A DNA stretch of 64,000 nt, taken from contig CM040125.1 of NCBI GenBank assembly GCA_022559845.1, positions 287,728,200 through 287,792,199 on the forward strand, read 5' to 3'. This DNA comes from Amorphophallus konjac. Lineage: Eukaryota > Streptophyta > Magnoliopsida > Alismatales > Araceae. A program made the translations under genes and the position numbers. The notes beneath the pieces were generated by a model that saw only the letters and a program-made list of their open reading frames with translations, made no database searches and was not told where the DNA came from. Of the stretch, positions 23,391-33,811 are shown one piece after another; the stretch's first letter is position 1; every line of letters starts with the position of its first letter.

Positions 23391-25898
23391 TGATGTGACA
23401 TCACCTTGGGGTTGGCAGCCACTAGGCCAATGCTCCTTGGACCTATGACCCACAAGCATGCAACTTTGACGGCGGACTCACTCGGGCGAGCTCACTCGCC
23501 TAGTAGACACGATTGCCCGTAGACCCACCGGTGATAGTGGAGACGGTCCGAAGTGGGACCTCGCTGTTTCGGGGTTTTGCTAGCTTGAGGTTGAACCCCT
23601 ATGGGTCTGGGATGCCCAATTTGACGGGCGGCCAGCATGCCGAGGGCGTGGGATGTAGGGTCTCCCTCACAACTCACCCCGCGGTGGTACTCAATTTGAT
23701 GACAATTCGGGACCGGGCACTCTCTCACCGTCCGACAGAGCTAAGAAGCAATACTAATTAAGCAAAATAAAGCAGCAATGAGAGGGGACCAAAATTTCAC
23801 CTGATCGGCGTGAAGACGCCGATCCTGGCTAGAGACAATGGCGAGCAGGGAGGTATGGGTACGCACCCGCACGCCGCGTCCATGTAGCTTCAGATGCCGA
23901 CCTGCAAGTACAATCACTACACCCTCGCAGAGGGGTTGGACTAAGGGTGAGGAGGGTTAATTTACAACCAAAATTATCTCCACGCAGGGAGGGGTGGTCA
24001 ACCGGCCAGGCGAGGGGGTGGGGAATTGGTTGGCGAAGGTCGATCACCCAGGGACCGAATTCTGTCCCAATGTCGATTCTACAGGACATCGAACCGGTTG
24101 TGGAGTCACCACGATCTCTTCCGTGCTCTGATGAAGGCGGGACTGGCGCCGATGTACTCGTGGGAGAGTCCTCTTCCTGCAAGAACTAATGGAGCTCCAA
24201 AAGGAGGTCATAGCAGAGAATGGCGAGCCGAACAATAGGACCCGGTCCAACCAGGTTCTGGTGAGTACTGCCGACGCAGGCTGGGGAGGATGGCCAGTAC
24301 AGATCGCTCCGGTGCGTCTCGCTTCCTGGGACGTAAAGGGGAATGGTTGAAGGTGACCTCTTCCGATGCTCCAAAATCTTCACAGGAACAGTTGAGGTCA
24401 TTTCTTCAAGCGGGCTCAGGGTTGCAGTCGGAGGCTGGGTGTGCAGTACTCTGAACCACAGGGGCTTGAGAAAACTGCAGCCACGAACTCTCCAGAGGTC
24501 CGATGAAGGCAAGGTCAGTGTTGTTGCGACCGTGGATAAGTCCTCTTTGATCAGAGACCAACGAGGCCACAATAGAATGTTGGAGTTGTGTGCGAGAACT
24601 AGAAGAGTGAGAGGCGGTCAGTTTAGACTTAGGAGGGACTAACCTGCGCACTCTGGGGAGAAATGCTGGAACGGGGATCTCCGGAGTCCAAATGGTGCCC
24701 TTCTTGTTGTTGCTGGCAGAGGACTTGGAGGAGAATGTCTCAGCCAAAAATCATCGCCAAACTCGAACAGGAGTGGCCATGTTCACTCCTGCTCTTAGGC
24801 TCTAGTTCCCTGCCGGAGCAGCTTTACGCAGTCGAGGGAGAATAGATCTCCCGGGCAGCACAGACGTCGGATGGACGTGAGACCACCTCGCCTGTGAAGC
24901 TGATTCAAAGAGATTTCCAGCAATATTAGATTCACCACCAGAAGATGCACGATGAATATGTGGCGGCCTCCGAAACTTCGTAGTACTCTACTGCTACGAA
25001 CCTGTTCAGGATGTAGTGGTGGGTGGAGGTGCTAATGGTGAAAGAGAGAGGGGGAAAGGGTAGGAGATAGAACTGGGATGCTGCCTGGTTGAGAGAGGGG
25101 CTAGGGGAGGACGAGCCAGGGTGTGGGACCTACTGGGTCGAAGCTAGGGGTGGGGGAGAGAGGGCTGCGGCTAGAGGTGGAGGGGAGAGAGGGGGAGGGT
25201 GCAGGTTGCCTAGTGGGAGGGAGATAGAAGTTTGAAATTGGGATTAATGGTGGGCGGTTAATTCTGGTCTTGGGGATAGGAAGAGGTGTGTGGGGAAGTG
25301 GAGTGGTGCTTGGGGAGATGGGATTCTCCCTTGGGAGAGGGAGATTGACTCTTGAGGTTGAGGAGGATTTAATGGGGGGAGTTAATGTATCGAGGGAGGT
25401 GAAAGGGTGTGATGATGTGGCAAGTGGTGAGTGGATGTGGTGGAGCTGAGGTGGATAGAGGAGAGAGGAGGGAGAGAGAATTTTGGCCAGGAGAGAGAGG
25501 GGGGAGGAGAGAGAAAGGGGTCGCCCCTATTAGAGAGAGAAAGGGAGAGAGAGAGGGGAATGGGTTTCTCACCCTAGGAATAAAACACTGGATTTCAATT
25601 TTTCTCTCATATTTTCATTGCTTCATTCCTTTCTTTCAAATGAGGGAGAGGGGGGCCTATTTATAGGCAACCATATTTTCCTAGGACTAAAATGACCCTG
25701 ACTAATGACCAAAGCAGTCCAAGGGAGGGTGCCGCTGGGCCTAGCCCACTGAATTGGGCCCATTACACACATAACCTTGGTAAATGACTCACTAACCTAG
25801 GTACTTGACTCAAATAAAAGGAAAATTACATGATAAGACTCAAATAAGAAAATGAAAATTATATCATATGACTCGAAATAAAGTGGCGAACAAGATGT
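23391..25898 (-). repeat. Z-related LTR, copy 1 (minus orientation), main part
   Basis: Begins on the + strand TGATGTGACATCACC, like copy 2 at 42552. It shares stretches with copy 2 such as 'ctcccgggcagcac' and a common layout (a C/G-rich repeat-like start, then a TATA box on the minus strand near 25660 reading TATAAATA). Its expected far end, GATGTCCCCATCA, is found at 38192-38204, after the Athila-like insertion. Flanks are ttttc (23386-23390) and ttttt (38205-38209), an imperfect target duplication. I read it as a solo LTR split by a later insertion. No gene is supported; open frames on both strands are low-complexity. Confidence 0.55.
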
Positions 25899-26527
25899 AA
25901 CATTGCTGGCGATCATCAGGAGCCTCGAAAAAAGTGTGGAAGGGCAAGATACCCAAAATAACATAAGGCTTGTCCTGCTTGTTTCATTAGCATGCAAGTG
26001 ACTTTTTTTCTAATAGTGCACATGAACTTTAAAAAGATTCTTAGATCATTTTTCCATGGCTAGATTAAATAATCTTCCATCATCCTTATCTAGTCATTTC
26101 CATTCCAGAATTACTTTCAATGGAAGCATGAATCATGAAACTCAAAATGGGTTGAAAAAAAAATGAGGTTGTATATGAATGCATGTGCAACATGATTTCC
26201 GTCCCCCCAACTTAAATGACATTGTCCTCAATGGCATGAACAATATGGAACAATAGAACAATGTAGACATGATATGTTTGGGAAAGAACGGGACAACCTG
26301 ATGTGTACTTCGACGGCCGTGGTGTTTGAGAGGCAGTACTTGGCTTTGAAAATTGGAGTAACAGAGTAAGCAATCAGCTCTCTCCCCTAACTTATCCTTT
26401 ATTCAAATCTGCAAAATAAACACAAAACCACAATAAAAACTTGGGTTGCCTCCCAAGAAGCTATTTATTCTTACACAGACTATGAAAGGTTTGGGTTGCC
26501 TCCCAAAAAGTGCTACGTTTAACGTCG
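25899..26527 (-). other. 3' non-coding region of minus-strand Athila-like copy
   Basis: Reverse complement of the region found at about 30905-30960 and 34180-34640 on the plus strand. Landmarks are 'gggttgcctccca' (twice, near 26442 and 26492) and the C-rich complement of 'ttaagttgggggg' near 26205. No gene is present. Confidence 0.65.
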
Positions 26528-28243
26528 TCAGTCAGACGCATTGCAGTTCACTAACCAACGTGTGTCATTCAGAATGAGCCACCAAGTGATCTTATCCTCT
26601 GATAAATTCCAGCTTTTGGACCATTTCAGGAAAAGATTATATGCATGTGCATGTGGGCTAGAAACATCCCAAGGTGGGTCTAGGAATTCGGATGGACCCC
26701 CTCGGCCAGAGAATGGTGGAGGAATTATCATATCTTCAATCATAAAATATTCCTCTGTATACTGAAGGTCTTTATAACTGTTAAACACATCAATGCGAAC
26801 CTTAATGTCCCTTAACTTTTCTCCTTCATCCTCAATTGAAAAATTGTCAAGCACAATTTTGAGGTGAGGAAGAGTAGGAGTGGGAGGAGTTTCGAAGGAT
26901 TCCACGAAAGGGATAGCATTGAGAAGACAAGGGGTAGTGAAAGAGACGGGCTCCTCAACACACGGATGATCATGAAGCTCAAGTGGAATCGTCCGATCGG
27001 CTAGTTGCAGGATGTAAGGGATTTGTATAGAAGTGTCGAGGTCAGGAACAGGTAAAATATCAAGATCCTCCCCAAAATCAAGAGATACCCAATCAGAGTA
27101 AATTTCAAGTGGAGCACCCGGTTCCTCAATCATCGGAAAAGAAGGCCTTATGGCGACACTCAATTCTCTCTCCTCATGCACATTCTCTTCTCCATTTACT
27201 TGGAAGATGGACTCATCAAAGTCAGGATGGGCAAGTAAAGGAATTTGAACATTTACTGGACAATCATCTTCCTCTTCTTCTCCCCCCGACGACTCAAGAT
27301 CATCATAATCCTCTTCACAAATGGAATGGGTTTTAGGCTTCTCAGGCTGCTCTTCCTTTACGTCCTCCTCATAAGACTCTTCCATGATCCCCTCAAAATC
27401 AACAATGATATGAGTGATAGATTGGGGAATCATAGGTTGAACATATGGACTTTCATCGTTATCACATCCATCAAATCCAGGAAGTTGGTCTTCAAATATT
27501 GGATCCACTTCCATGTCTATGATGTTTTTAGTAACCCTACTCACTTGAGCCTCAAAGTTTTGTAGTTGTTCCTGGAAGGCTTGTTGTTGAGTTTGGAAGA
27601 GCCGTATCAATTGATCAAACATCTCCTCCTTATTCAAAGTGGGCTGAAAGTCAGATTGAAATGGATAGTAATTTGGAGGGCACTCAGTCTGAGAATGAGG
27701 TGGTGGAGAGTGTATGGGTTGTCCTCCATAATAGGGTTGATCATAAGAATCATTTGGGTATGGACCCCAATTTGGAAAATCTTGTTCTTGAGGACTTTGG
27801 CCTTGATCCTGGTAAGACTCCCAAGACGAATTATGTTGATATCTCCAATCAGAATTAAAGGTATGTGGATATGGGTCAAAATAAGGTGTGGAGAGGTCTT
27901 GAGGCATTGGGACTTGCCCTGCTTGGCCCATCCAAGAGATTGTTGGTTGATCGTCCCAACTCGAGTTATAAGTATCGGAAGATGAATCATATTTGGGCTG
28001 AGAAAACCGTTGGACATATTGAGCGTGCTCCGAGATGAAAGGTAGAGCATGGCCCCCTTGGAAGAAATGAGTGGTTGGAGCCTGATTTTGGGTAAATGAG
28101 GGAAATTGGGCCATCATAGGTGATTGGAGATCATTTTGGGCTGACCACGAGTATGGACTCTCATAATAGATCGGACTGTTTTGGGTGAGAAATGAGTTTT
28201 GGTTTGGATATCCACCTTCATAATGGGCCGGGTTAGCCCACAT
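26528..28243 (-). CDS. acidic Athila-like ORF, 571 residues, intact
   Basis: An uninterrupted frame from ATG 28241-28243. The first third is rich in Tyr, Ser, Gln, Pro and Trp; the middle has a Gln-rich helical stretch (FQTQQQAFQEQLQNFEAQV); the rest is strongly acidic. The C-terminus KITWWLILNDTRWLV matches the plus-strand relative ending at 30904, which shows it is a real family protein. Codons upstream of the ATG stay in phase to a TAA about 12 codons back, so the protein may once have started earlier, perhaps as the tail of gag. I know no function. Its position between gag and the 3' region is where Athila elements carry extra or env-like frames. It is notable as the longest intact frame among heavily decayed neighbours. 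Confidence 0.6.
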   Translation of the reverse strand: MWANPAHYEGGYPNQNSFLTQNSPIYYESPYSWSAQNDLQSPMMAQFPSFTQNQAPTTHFFQGGHALPFISEHAQYVQRFSQPKYDSSSDTYNSSWDDQPTISWMGQAGQVPMPQDLSTPYFDPYPHTFNSDWRYQHNSSWESYQDQGQSPQEQDFPNWGPYPNDSYDQPYYGGQPIHSPPPHSQTECPPNYYPFQSDFQPTLNKEEMFDQLIRLFQTQQQAFQEQLQNFEAQVSRVTKNIIDMEVDPIFEDQLPGFDGCDNDESPYVQPMIPQSITHIIVDFEGIMEESYEEDVKEEQPEKPKTHSICEEDYDDLESSGGEEEEDDCPVNVQIPLLAHPDFDESIFQVNGEENVHEERELSVAIRPSFPMIEEPGAPLEIYSDWVSLDFGEDLDILPVPDLDTSIQIPYILQLADRTIPLELHDHPCVEEPVSFTTPCLLNAIPFVESFETPPTPTLPHLKIVLDNFSIEDEGEKLRDIKVRIDVFNSYKDLQYTEEYFMIEDMIIPPPFSGRGGPSEFLDPPWDVSSPHAHAYNLFLKWSKSWNLSEDKITWWLILNDTRWLVNCNASD

Positions 28244-28646
28244 GTGATCATTGTCGTGGCAACTAGGTGGTATGAATGGGTCTTAATCCATGGCTAGAAA
28301 TTGATCAAATTTATGAGCCAATTGGTTAATCTTGTCGAATTTGTGTGCTCAATCCATGAATGAAAATTATGCTCTCACCATTTTTTGTATATTTTTTATT
28401 TTGATTTTTATACAAACAAATTATCAAACAAAGTCCAACTCAGATTCACTATCAAACTTGTCCACCGGCCAGGTAACAGGTGGGGAAGTGGGAGAATATT
28501 GAGGGTGAACTTCAGTTGCACTTTAGTTACTTTGTGAAACCCTATTTGCAGGTCTGAGTCGCATCTAGGTCATTAGATAATTTATGTTAATTTGTTGTGT
28601 TTGCATAAAAAAAATTTAAAAAAAATAAAATAACAAACCCGTGCCT
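28244..28646. other. head-to-head junction between two Athila-like copies
   Basis: AT-rich, about 400 bp, with poly-A/T runs. The minus-strand ORF starts at its left edge and the plus-strand gag at its right edge. No gene is seen. A 'ccaccggccaggtaacaggtgggg' segment near 28462 has no obvious source. Confidence 0.5.
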
Positions 28647-29416
28647 ATGCTGAAGCACTTTATTCCTTCTACTTACAATCCCTCAACCTGTATTCAACTC
28701 CCTGACATTCTTGTTGATCAATATGAAATTCACCCTAGTCTCATCCAGATGCTCCCATCTTTTTATGGGAATCTCAATGAAAATCCTTATAGGCATCTAG
28801 ATGATTTTCTAGAAGTTTGCTCCCTGATAAAAATTCAGAATTTTAATGATGATGCCCTTAAGTTGATCTTATTTCCATTCTCATTGAAAGATAAAGCAAA
28901 ATGTTGGTTAAGGAGTTTTAGAAAGATTATTAGGACTTGGGAAGATATGCAGTTAGAATTTTTGAAAAAAAAATTTACCCCATAGTCTGGACCAACATGA
29001 TGAGAAAGGCGATTATAGGATTTACTCAACGTCCGGAAGAGCAAATTCATGAATCTTGGGAGAGATTGAAGGATCTAATAAGTCAATGTCTACACCATGG
29101 GTTGCCCAAATGGCAAATTATATTTGCATTTTATGAGGGGTTATCCGATTATGATAGGAAAATGGTGGACATATATTGTGGAGGGGCATTTTTGAGCAAA
29201 GGTGAAGATGAGGCAAATGATTTGTTTGAAATTTTGAGTGAAAATTCGATAAACCGTGCCTCCATCTCATCTCATCAACAATCCGTAGGACATGTCAAAC
29301 AGGCTGAAAACCCAATCCACACTTTCACGAAAGCTTGTGAATTCTGTGCCAGTCTTACTCACCATGTGAGTGAATGTCCTACTATAGCCCGACTCTCTCC
29401 AGTCATCCGAGCATAG
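28647..29416 (+). pseudogene. Athila-like gag with frameshift in a poly-A run
   Basis: Gag core on the plus strand. NPYRHLDDFLEVC, LILFPFSLKDKAKCWL and TWEDMQLEFL are characteristic of Ty3 Athila-type gag. The frame ends at TAG 28983-28985 and continues in another phase through RPEEQIHESWERLK, HHGLPKWQIIFAFYEGL and a Cys/His-bearing end (CEFCASLTHHVSEC). The shift falls in a run of nine A bases at about 28968-28976; ten or seven would restore phase. ATG 28647 is the first in-frame ATG but the true start may be upstream. Confidence 0.75.
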
Positions 29417-29509
29417 GTCTAAAATGGCCTAGGATTCTCTCCACGCCAGTGTGATACCCTTTCCAATAAATCTACGTCTGGCTGGAGCAATCACCTAAAT
29501 TTTCCTTGG

Positions 29510-30904
29510 ATGGACCAAACAATCCAAACCCATTTGTCTACACTTTCACCCCAAGAAGGCCACGGGCGGCCCCTGTGTCCTCAACTTCAGCTCAACTCAT
29601 CTCACCCAGATTTCGGATTCAACATTGATACTAGGGGTGATTCACCGGGCCATTGCTTTGAACCTCAAATCATGTACTCTCAGTCTATTTATCATGACCC
29701 TCCTTCACTATTCAACCAACCCCCTCAATATGTGAATGATGATGATGGTGATCTTCTGCCTGTCATTTTGGCTCAAGATATCACTATTGAGAGTGAGGGG
29801 GAGTGCGCATGTAATATCATGATGAAGGAAGGAAAGGAAGAAGGGGGTGACTTCAATGATAATGATGATCATATCACCCCATTCTATGAATGTTTTGAGA
29901 TTGAGAATACTACAGTAAAGGATAATGGCCCAAACAACTCAATTGATGACATAAATAAAGAGGAGGATTACTTTGTAAGTAATAATATTGTTGATTTAAT
30001 GGAATAAAATTCTGAATATCCTCCTCCCTTGGAAGAACATGATGAAGGGGCCTTATTAGAAAAATTTACATTTCATCTACCGACCCTATTTTTGGAAATT
30101 TTGATTGATAATATTCAGTTGAGTGAGGAGTGTGATGAGGGGCCCGTCGTAGAGAGATTCACATTTGATCTGACCTATGATGAAAGGGCCAGACTGGAAT
30201 CATTTACATTTCATCTATCCACCCCATTTTTGGGCAATTTGGTTAACAATCCTTAGATGAGGGAGGGGTATGATGAAGGGGTTTCATTAGAAAATTTCAA
30301 ATTTGATCTAACCCCTGAGGCCTATCCATTGAAGTCTGAATCTGTGAATGAGTTAGTGCTTCCTTCTACTTTGATTCCCCTGTCAGTTGAGCCTCTCCAA
30401 TTTGAGATTCTAGGACCTGAGGGGGATGTGCCAACCACATTCATCTTCGATTTAACTTCCTCTCAGGACGACAAGTTGATCAATGCCCTTAAATTTCATG
30501 AAGCTGTTACTGAAAGGAACGTGGCTAAAGATGACGATTTTATTCATACGCCACAAGTGCCTGGCCAAATTTCAGTGGAGAAAGTAGTCACTAAAGGGTT
30601 AGTCAGGAGAGATGATACAGGACAAGAGGACCAAGGGATTGATATGGTGCAAAGGTTCCACCTCGATTTTGACAAATTGCCCATTGATCATTTCTGGATC
30701 CCTAAAGCTGAAAACTGGCTCACACACAAGGTTAACGTTAAAATCCATAATGTGCGAGTCCTGCCTCTTTCTAGCCCCGGTCCGTACATGTTTACTCTTG
30801 TCTTCCAATGGCATAAGGGCTGGAATTTGAAGGAGGACAAGATCACGTGGTGGCTCATTTTGAATGCCACACGTTGGTTAGTGATCTACCTTGTGTCTGG
30901 CTGA
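29510..30904 (+). pseudogene. acidic Athila-like ORF, plus-strand copy, two stops
   Basis: One phase from 29510 to TGA 30902-30904, broken by TAA 30005-30007 and TAG 30254-30256. The protein is acidic and repeats a short motif of the type E-x-F-T-F-x-L (EKFTFHL, ERFTFDL, ESFTFHL, ENFKFDL, TTFIFDL). The C-terminus KITWWLILNATRWLV is shared with the 571-residue protein on the other strand, but the N-terminal halves differ. Function unknown. Confidence 0.6.
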
Positions 30905-31086
30905 CGACATAAAACTTAGCGCTTCTTGGGAGGCAACCCAAAGTGTAAGTGATTTTTGTGTGGTAATCAGTGTTTTTTTTGGGAAGCTAGATGTGTGCAA
31001 GAATTTGAGAGGCCAGAAAGAAGCAGAGAACCAAACATAGAACATCATATTCCACTCTTAACAACAAAAACAACAAAGAGATTACA
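30905..31086 (+). other. Athila-like 3' non-coding start
   Basis: Holds the 'gcttcttgggaggcaaccca' motif (30921-30940) shared with the minus copy. Homology with the minus copy fades after about 30985, where the antisense gene region begins. Confidence 0.55.
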
Positions 31087-33721
31087 TCAGGTTCCACCCT
31101 CTTTCTCCACATTACTCGTATTGCCACTCTCTGGGCAAGAAACTCTAGAGAGTGTTCCCACGCCGAGAGAAGTGGTATTCCTACCGCTCTGTGATCCTCT
31201 TTCTATCTCCACTCCTCGGCGCCGATCAGCGGGGGCAGCAAAGAAGCTACTAACACGAAAGCCACGCTCTCGTGCTCTTCGATAGCGTTCATCGCCATCC
31301 TTCAGCCATTGATCGGCAAGGCCGAGACTGGTCCTCAATTCAAATAGTTGGGCCTCCAGGGCCCTCTTCTCCTCTTTCTCGGCCAATCTCTTAGCCTTCT
31401 CTCTGTCTCTGTCCCTCTCTCTCTCAGCCCTTTCTCTCTCTCTATCTTCTCTTTCCAGCTGAAGGGTGATCCTTAGCTCCACAGCGTCCCTAGAAGAGTC
31501 CTCATCAAGACGACACTGTAGTTCCTTTCCAGCTCAGTTATTCTAGCTTCCTTCTGGGTGGTGAGCGCGAATGCCTCCTGTGTTTCTTTCTCCTGCCATA
31601 CATATCATCTCAGGCATATAGCAATGCTTGCACAAGAGATATTAAATGGTGAAACCCTCACTTGTGCAGAAAGCATCCCTTCTGCCTCCACAGCACGTTG
31701 TGTGGTATGAGCAAGCTGCTCGTGGAGTAGATCCAGCTCTGCAGTAGGAATCCATAGACTGGAAGAAACGCCATCTATCCCCATCGCAGATGAAACTGCA
31801 TCGAGCTGGGCACGCTGCGACACATATGAGGTGACATTAAGTGGTTAGCGCCATGAATCTCAAATCATACCTGTAGTGTACACAAAAATACTTACTGATG
31901 AACCCGGAGCCGCTCGGGTGTCACTCAACTCTTGCTCCGTGTCCGCCAAACGAGCTCGTAAGTTCATTATTATGGTATCACGAGCATCCTACAGTTATGG
32001 CTTATGAGTTCACAAAATGAAAAAAATAAAAAATAAAAAAAATGTAAAAGATAAAAACATGGTTTCTTTTTACTTAACCTCTACAAGCCCTCCAGGCTGG
32101 AGCCTCTCTGCATACATTGCCCTATAGAGGCGTAAGTAATCCTCACTGTCTTGTGCTTGAGATTCCACGAGTGTGCCACCCCTTTGCCAGTCTTCATATT
32201 GTTCGGGGAAGCGCACCCTCCAATCGACACAGGTTGTCGGTCTCCGCGTCTGCTTTCCGACGCTGGGAGATATGGTCATATCCACCCATTCCTGGGCCAG
32301 CCCTAGGGTCCTCATAGCTAATCTCAGTCTGAGGGGCTCGATTTCATTCAAGCAATGGAGCCAGAGGTCCCGTCCGAATCGGGCGCGGCTTCCAATAACC
32401 CACGGCTGGTCAACATCGTCCATGTTCGAGAAAGGCCTCCAATTCATCTTTGATGGGTTGTACGCATCCTCTTGGTTAGCTAAAAAAATGATGATAAACA
32501 AACAAACCAAAAAAGGGAGAAAAGGTATCATACCATCGCTGCATGGAACTCTTGCAACTCCCGCCTTAACACCATCAGTTGGTAGGATAGAGGTGCTGTG
32601 TTCATGATGGGTTGCCACCGTCTAGCAAGCGGGAACGTCACTGGCCGGCAGTGACGAGCTCTCCCCATTGGAAGGTAATAGTAGTTCCATAACTACACCA
32701 TCATGTGTCATTGATATCAACAAATTCAAGAAAAAAAAAGGGGCATAAAATAACTACAACATTCTTTACCTAGATGAAGGGCGTAAACCCACTTATTATC
32801 ATCTCTCGGTCTGTCCTTTGCGACAGACCTGTAAATAGATGTGCCAACACGGCAGCTCCCCAGGGATATTATCCTACTCTTTCCAAGTCCACAAGCAGCT
32901 CTAAGAAGCGACAGTGGATATTGTCTCCCTTGGAGCCCAATAGTAACTTACCCAAAAGAAAGAGGAGGAACCTCCTAAGATCCATGTTGGCCCTCTCCCA
33001 GTTGCTGGTGTCCATGCAATATACAGCACGGGCACCTCTTTCGGCCCTTTCCATAAATTCTTCGAGGGATTCATCATCACGCGAACGCATGTCAGTAAGC
33101 CCTAATGCCTCCATGATCGATGCCCTAGCTACTGACCTGTTCTTCCGACCGTCTAAATCCATCCCCAACAGCTTCTGGGCACCTTCTCGATAGTCCGCGT
33201 AGGTAACGCCAGTCACTGCTTCCCCATCTACTTTGAGGCCCGTAATCCGGACCACGTCTTCTAGGTTGGGCACCATGTGCCCCCACGGCATCAGGAATGC
33301 CCGACTCGCCGGGTCCCATCTTTCACGTAATGCTTGGATCAGGGCCAGGTCGAGCTTGATCGGCTCAATTCTGAGAAAGGCCCCGAACCCCATCACATCT
33401 AACCTCGCCTTCTGGAAGGCCGGGAGACCTCGATAGGCCGCCACTACCAGCTCCCACGAGATGTGTGATCTCATCACGTTCTGCACATACATACGAAATG
33501 AGCAATGGGAGCTTTTGCAAAGGAAGATAGGAGACGAATGCATGAAGTAAGGAATGCAAGGAGCCACTTACAAGCTGTGATAGAGTCCTCTCCCTCAGTT
33601 GTCCTTCGACTTCTGAGAGTCTCTTAGAACTACTGCCTGATCTGCTCCTCTTCGAGGAGAGAGAGGACTCACCTTCTACTCTGAAGCTAGATTCACCCTC
33701 CATTCTAAAATTGAGCAACAC
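31087..33721 (-). pseudogene. antisense plant mobile domain (PMD) gene, seven exons, inside Athila-like element
   Basis: PMD (aminotransferase-like, plant mobile domain) proteins are plant factors with transposon ties, including MAIN-type silencing proteins. Exons deduced on the minus strand: 33721-33572, 33480-32770, 32692-32534, 32468-32079, 31988-31896, 31814-31662, 31592-31087. All introns are GT-AG and phase 0. PMD signatures: AYRGLPAFQKARL, RWDPASRAFLMPWGHMV, LEDVVRITGLKVDGEAVTG (exon 2), then YPWGAAVLAHLF and a WNYYYLPMGRARHCRP segment in exon 3. The tail is a Glu/Arg/Lys coiled coil. Defects: TAA 32869-32871, TAG 32770-32772 at the last codon of exon 2, and a one-base shift near 31520. 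The gene runs opposite to the host element, between its last ORF and the 3' LTR. No function in transposition is shown. Confidence 0.8.
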
Positions 33722-33803
33722 TCACTACTTCCCTTTACAACCTTTCACTCCTCAAAATCTACTCTCAAGCCTTCGATGTGCCTAAGTTGAGCGAAAAGGG
33801 AGG

Positions 33804-33811
33804 TATTTATA
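33804..33811 (-). promoter_or_regulatory. TATA box of the antisense PMD gene
   Basis: On the minus strand the sequence reads TATAAATA in 'ttctataaatacctccc', about 85 bases upstream of the ATG at 33721. This suggests transcription independent of the LTR. Confidence 0.6.
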
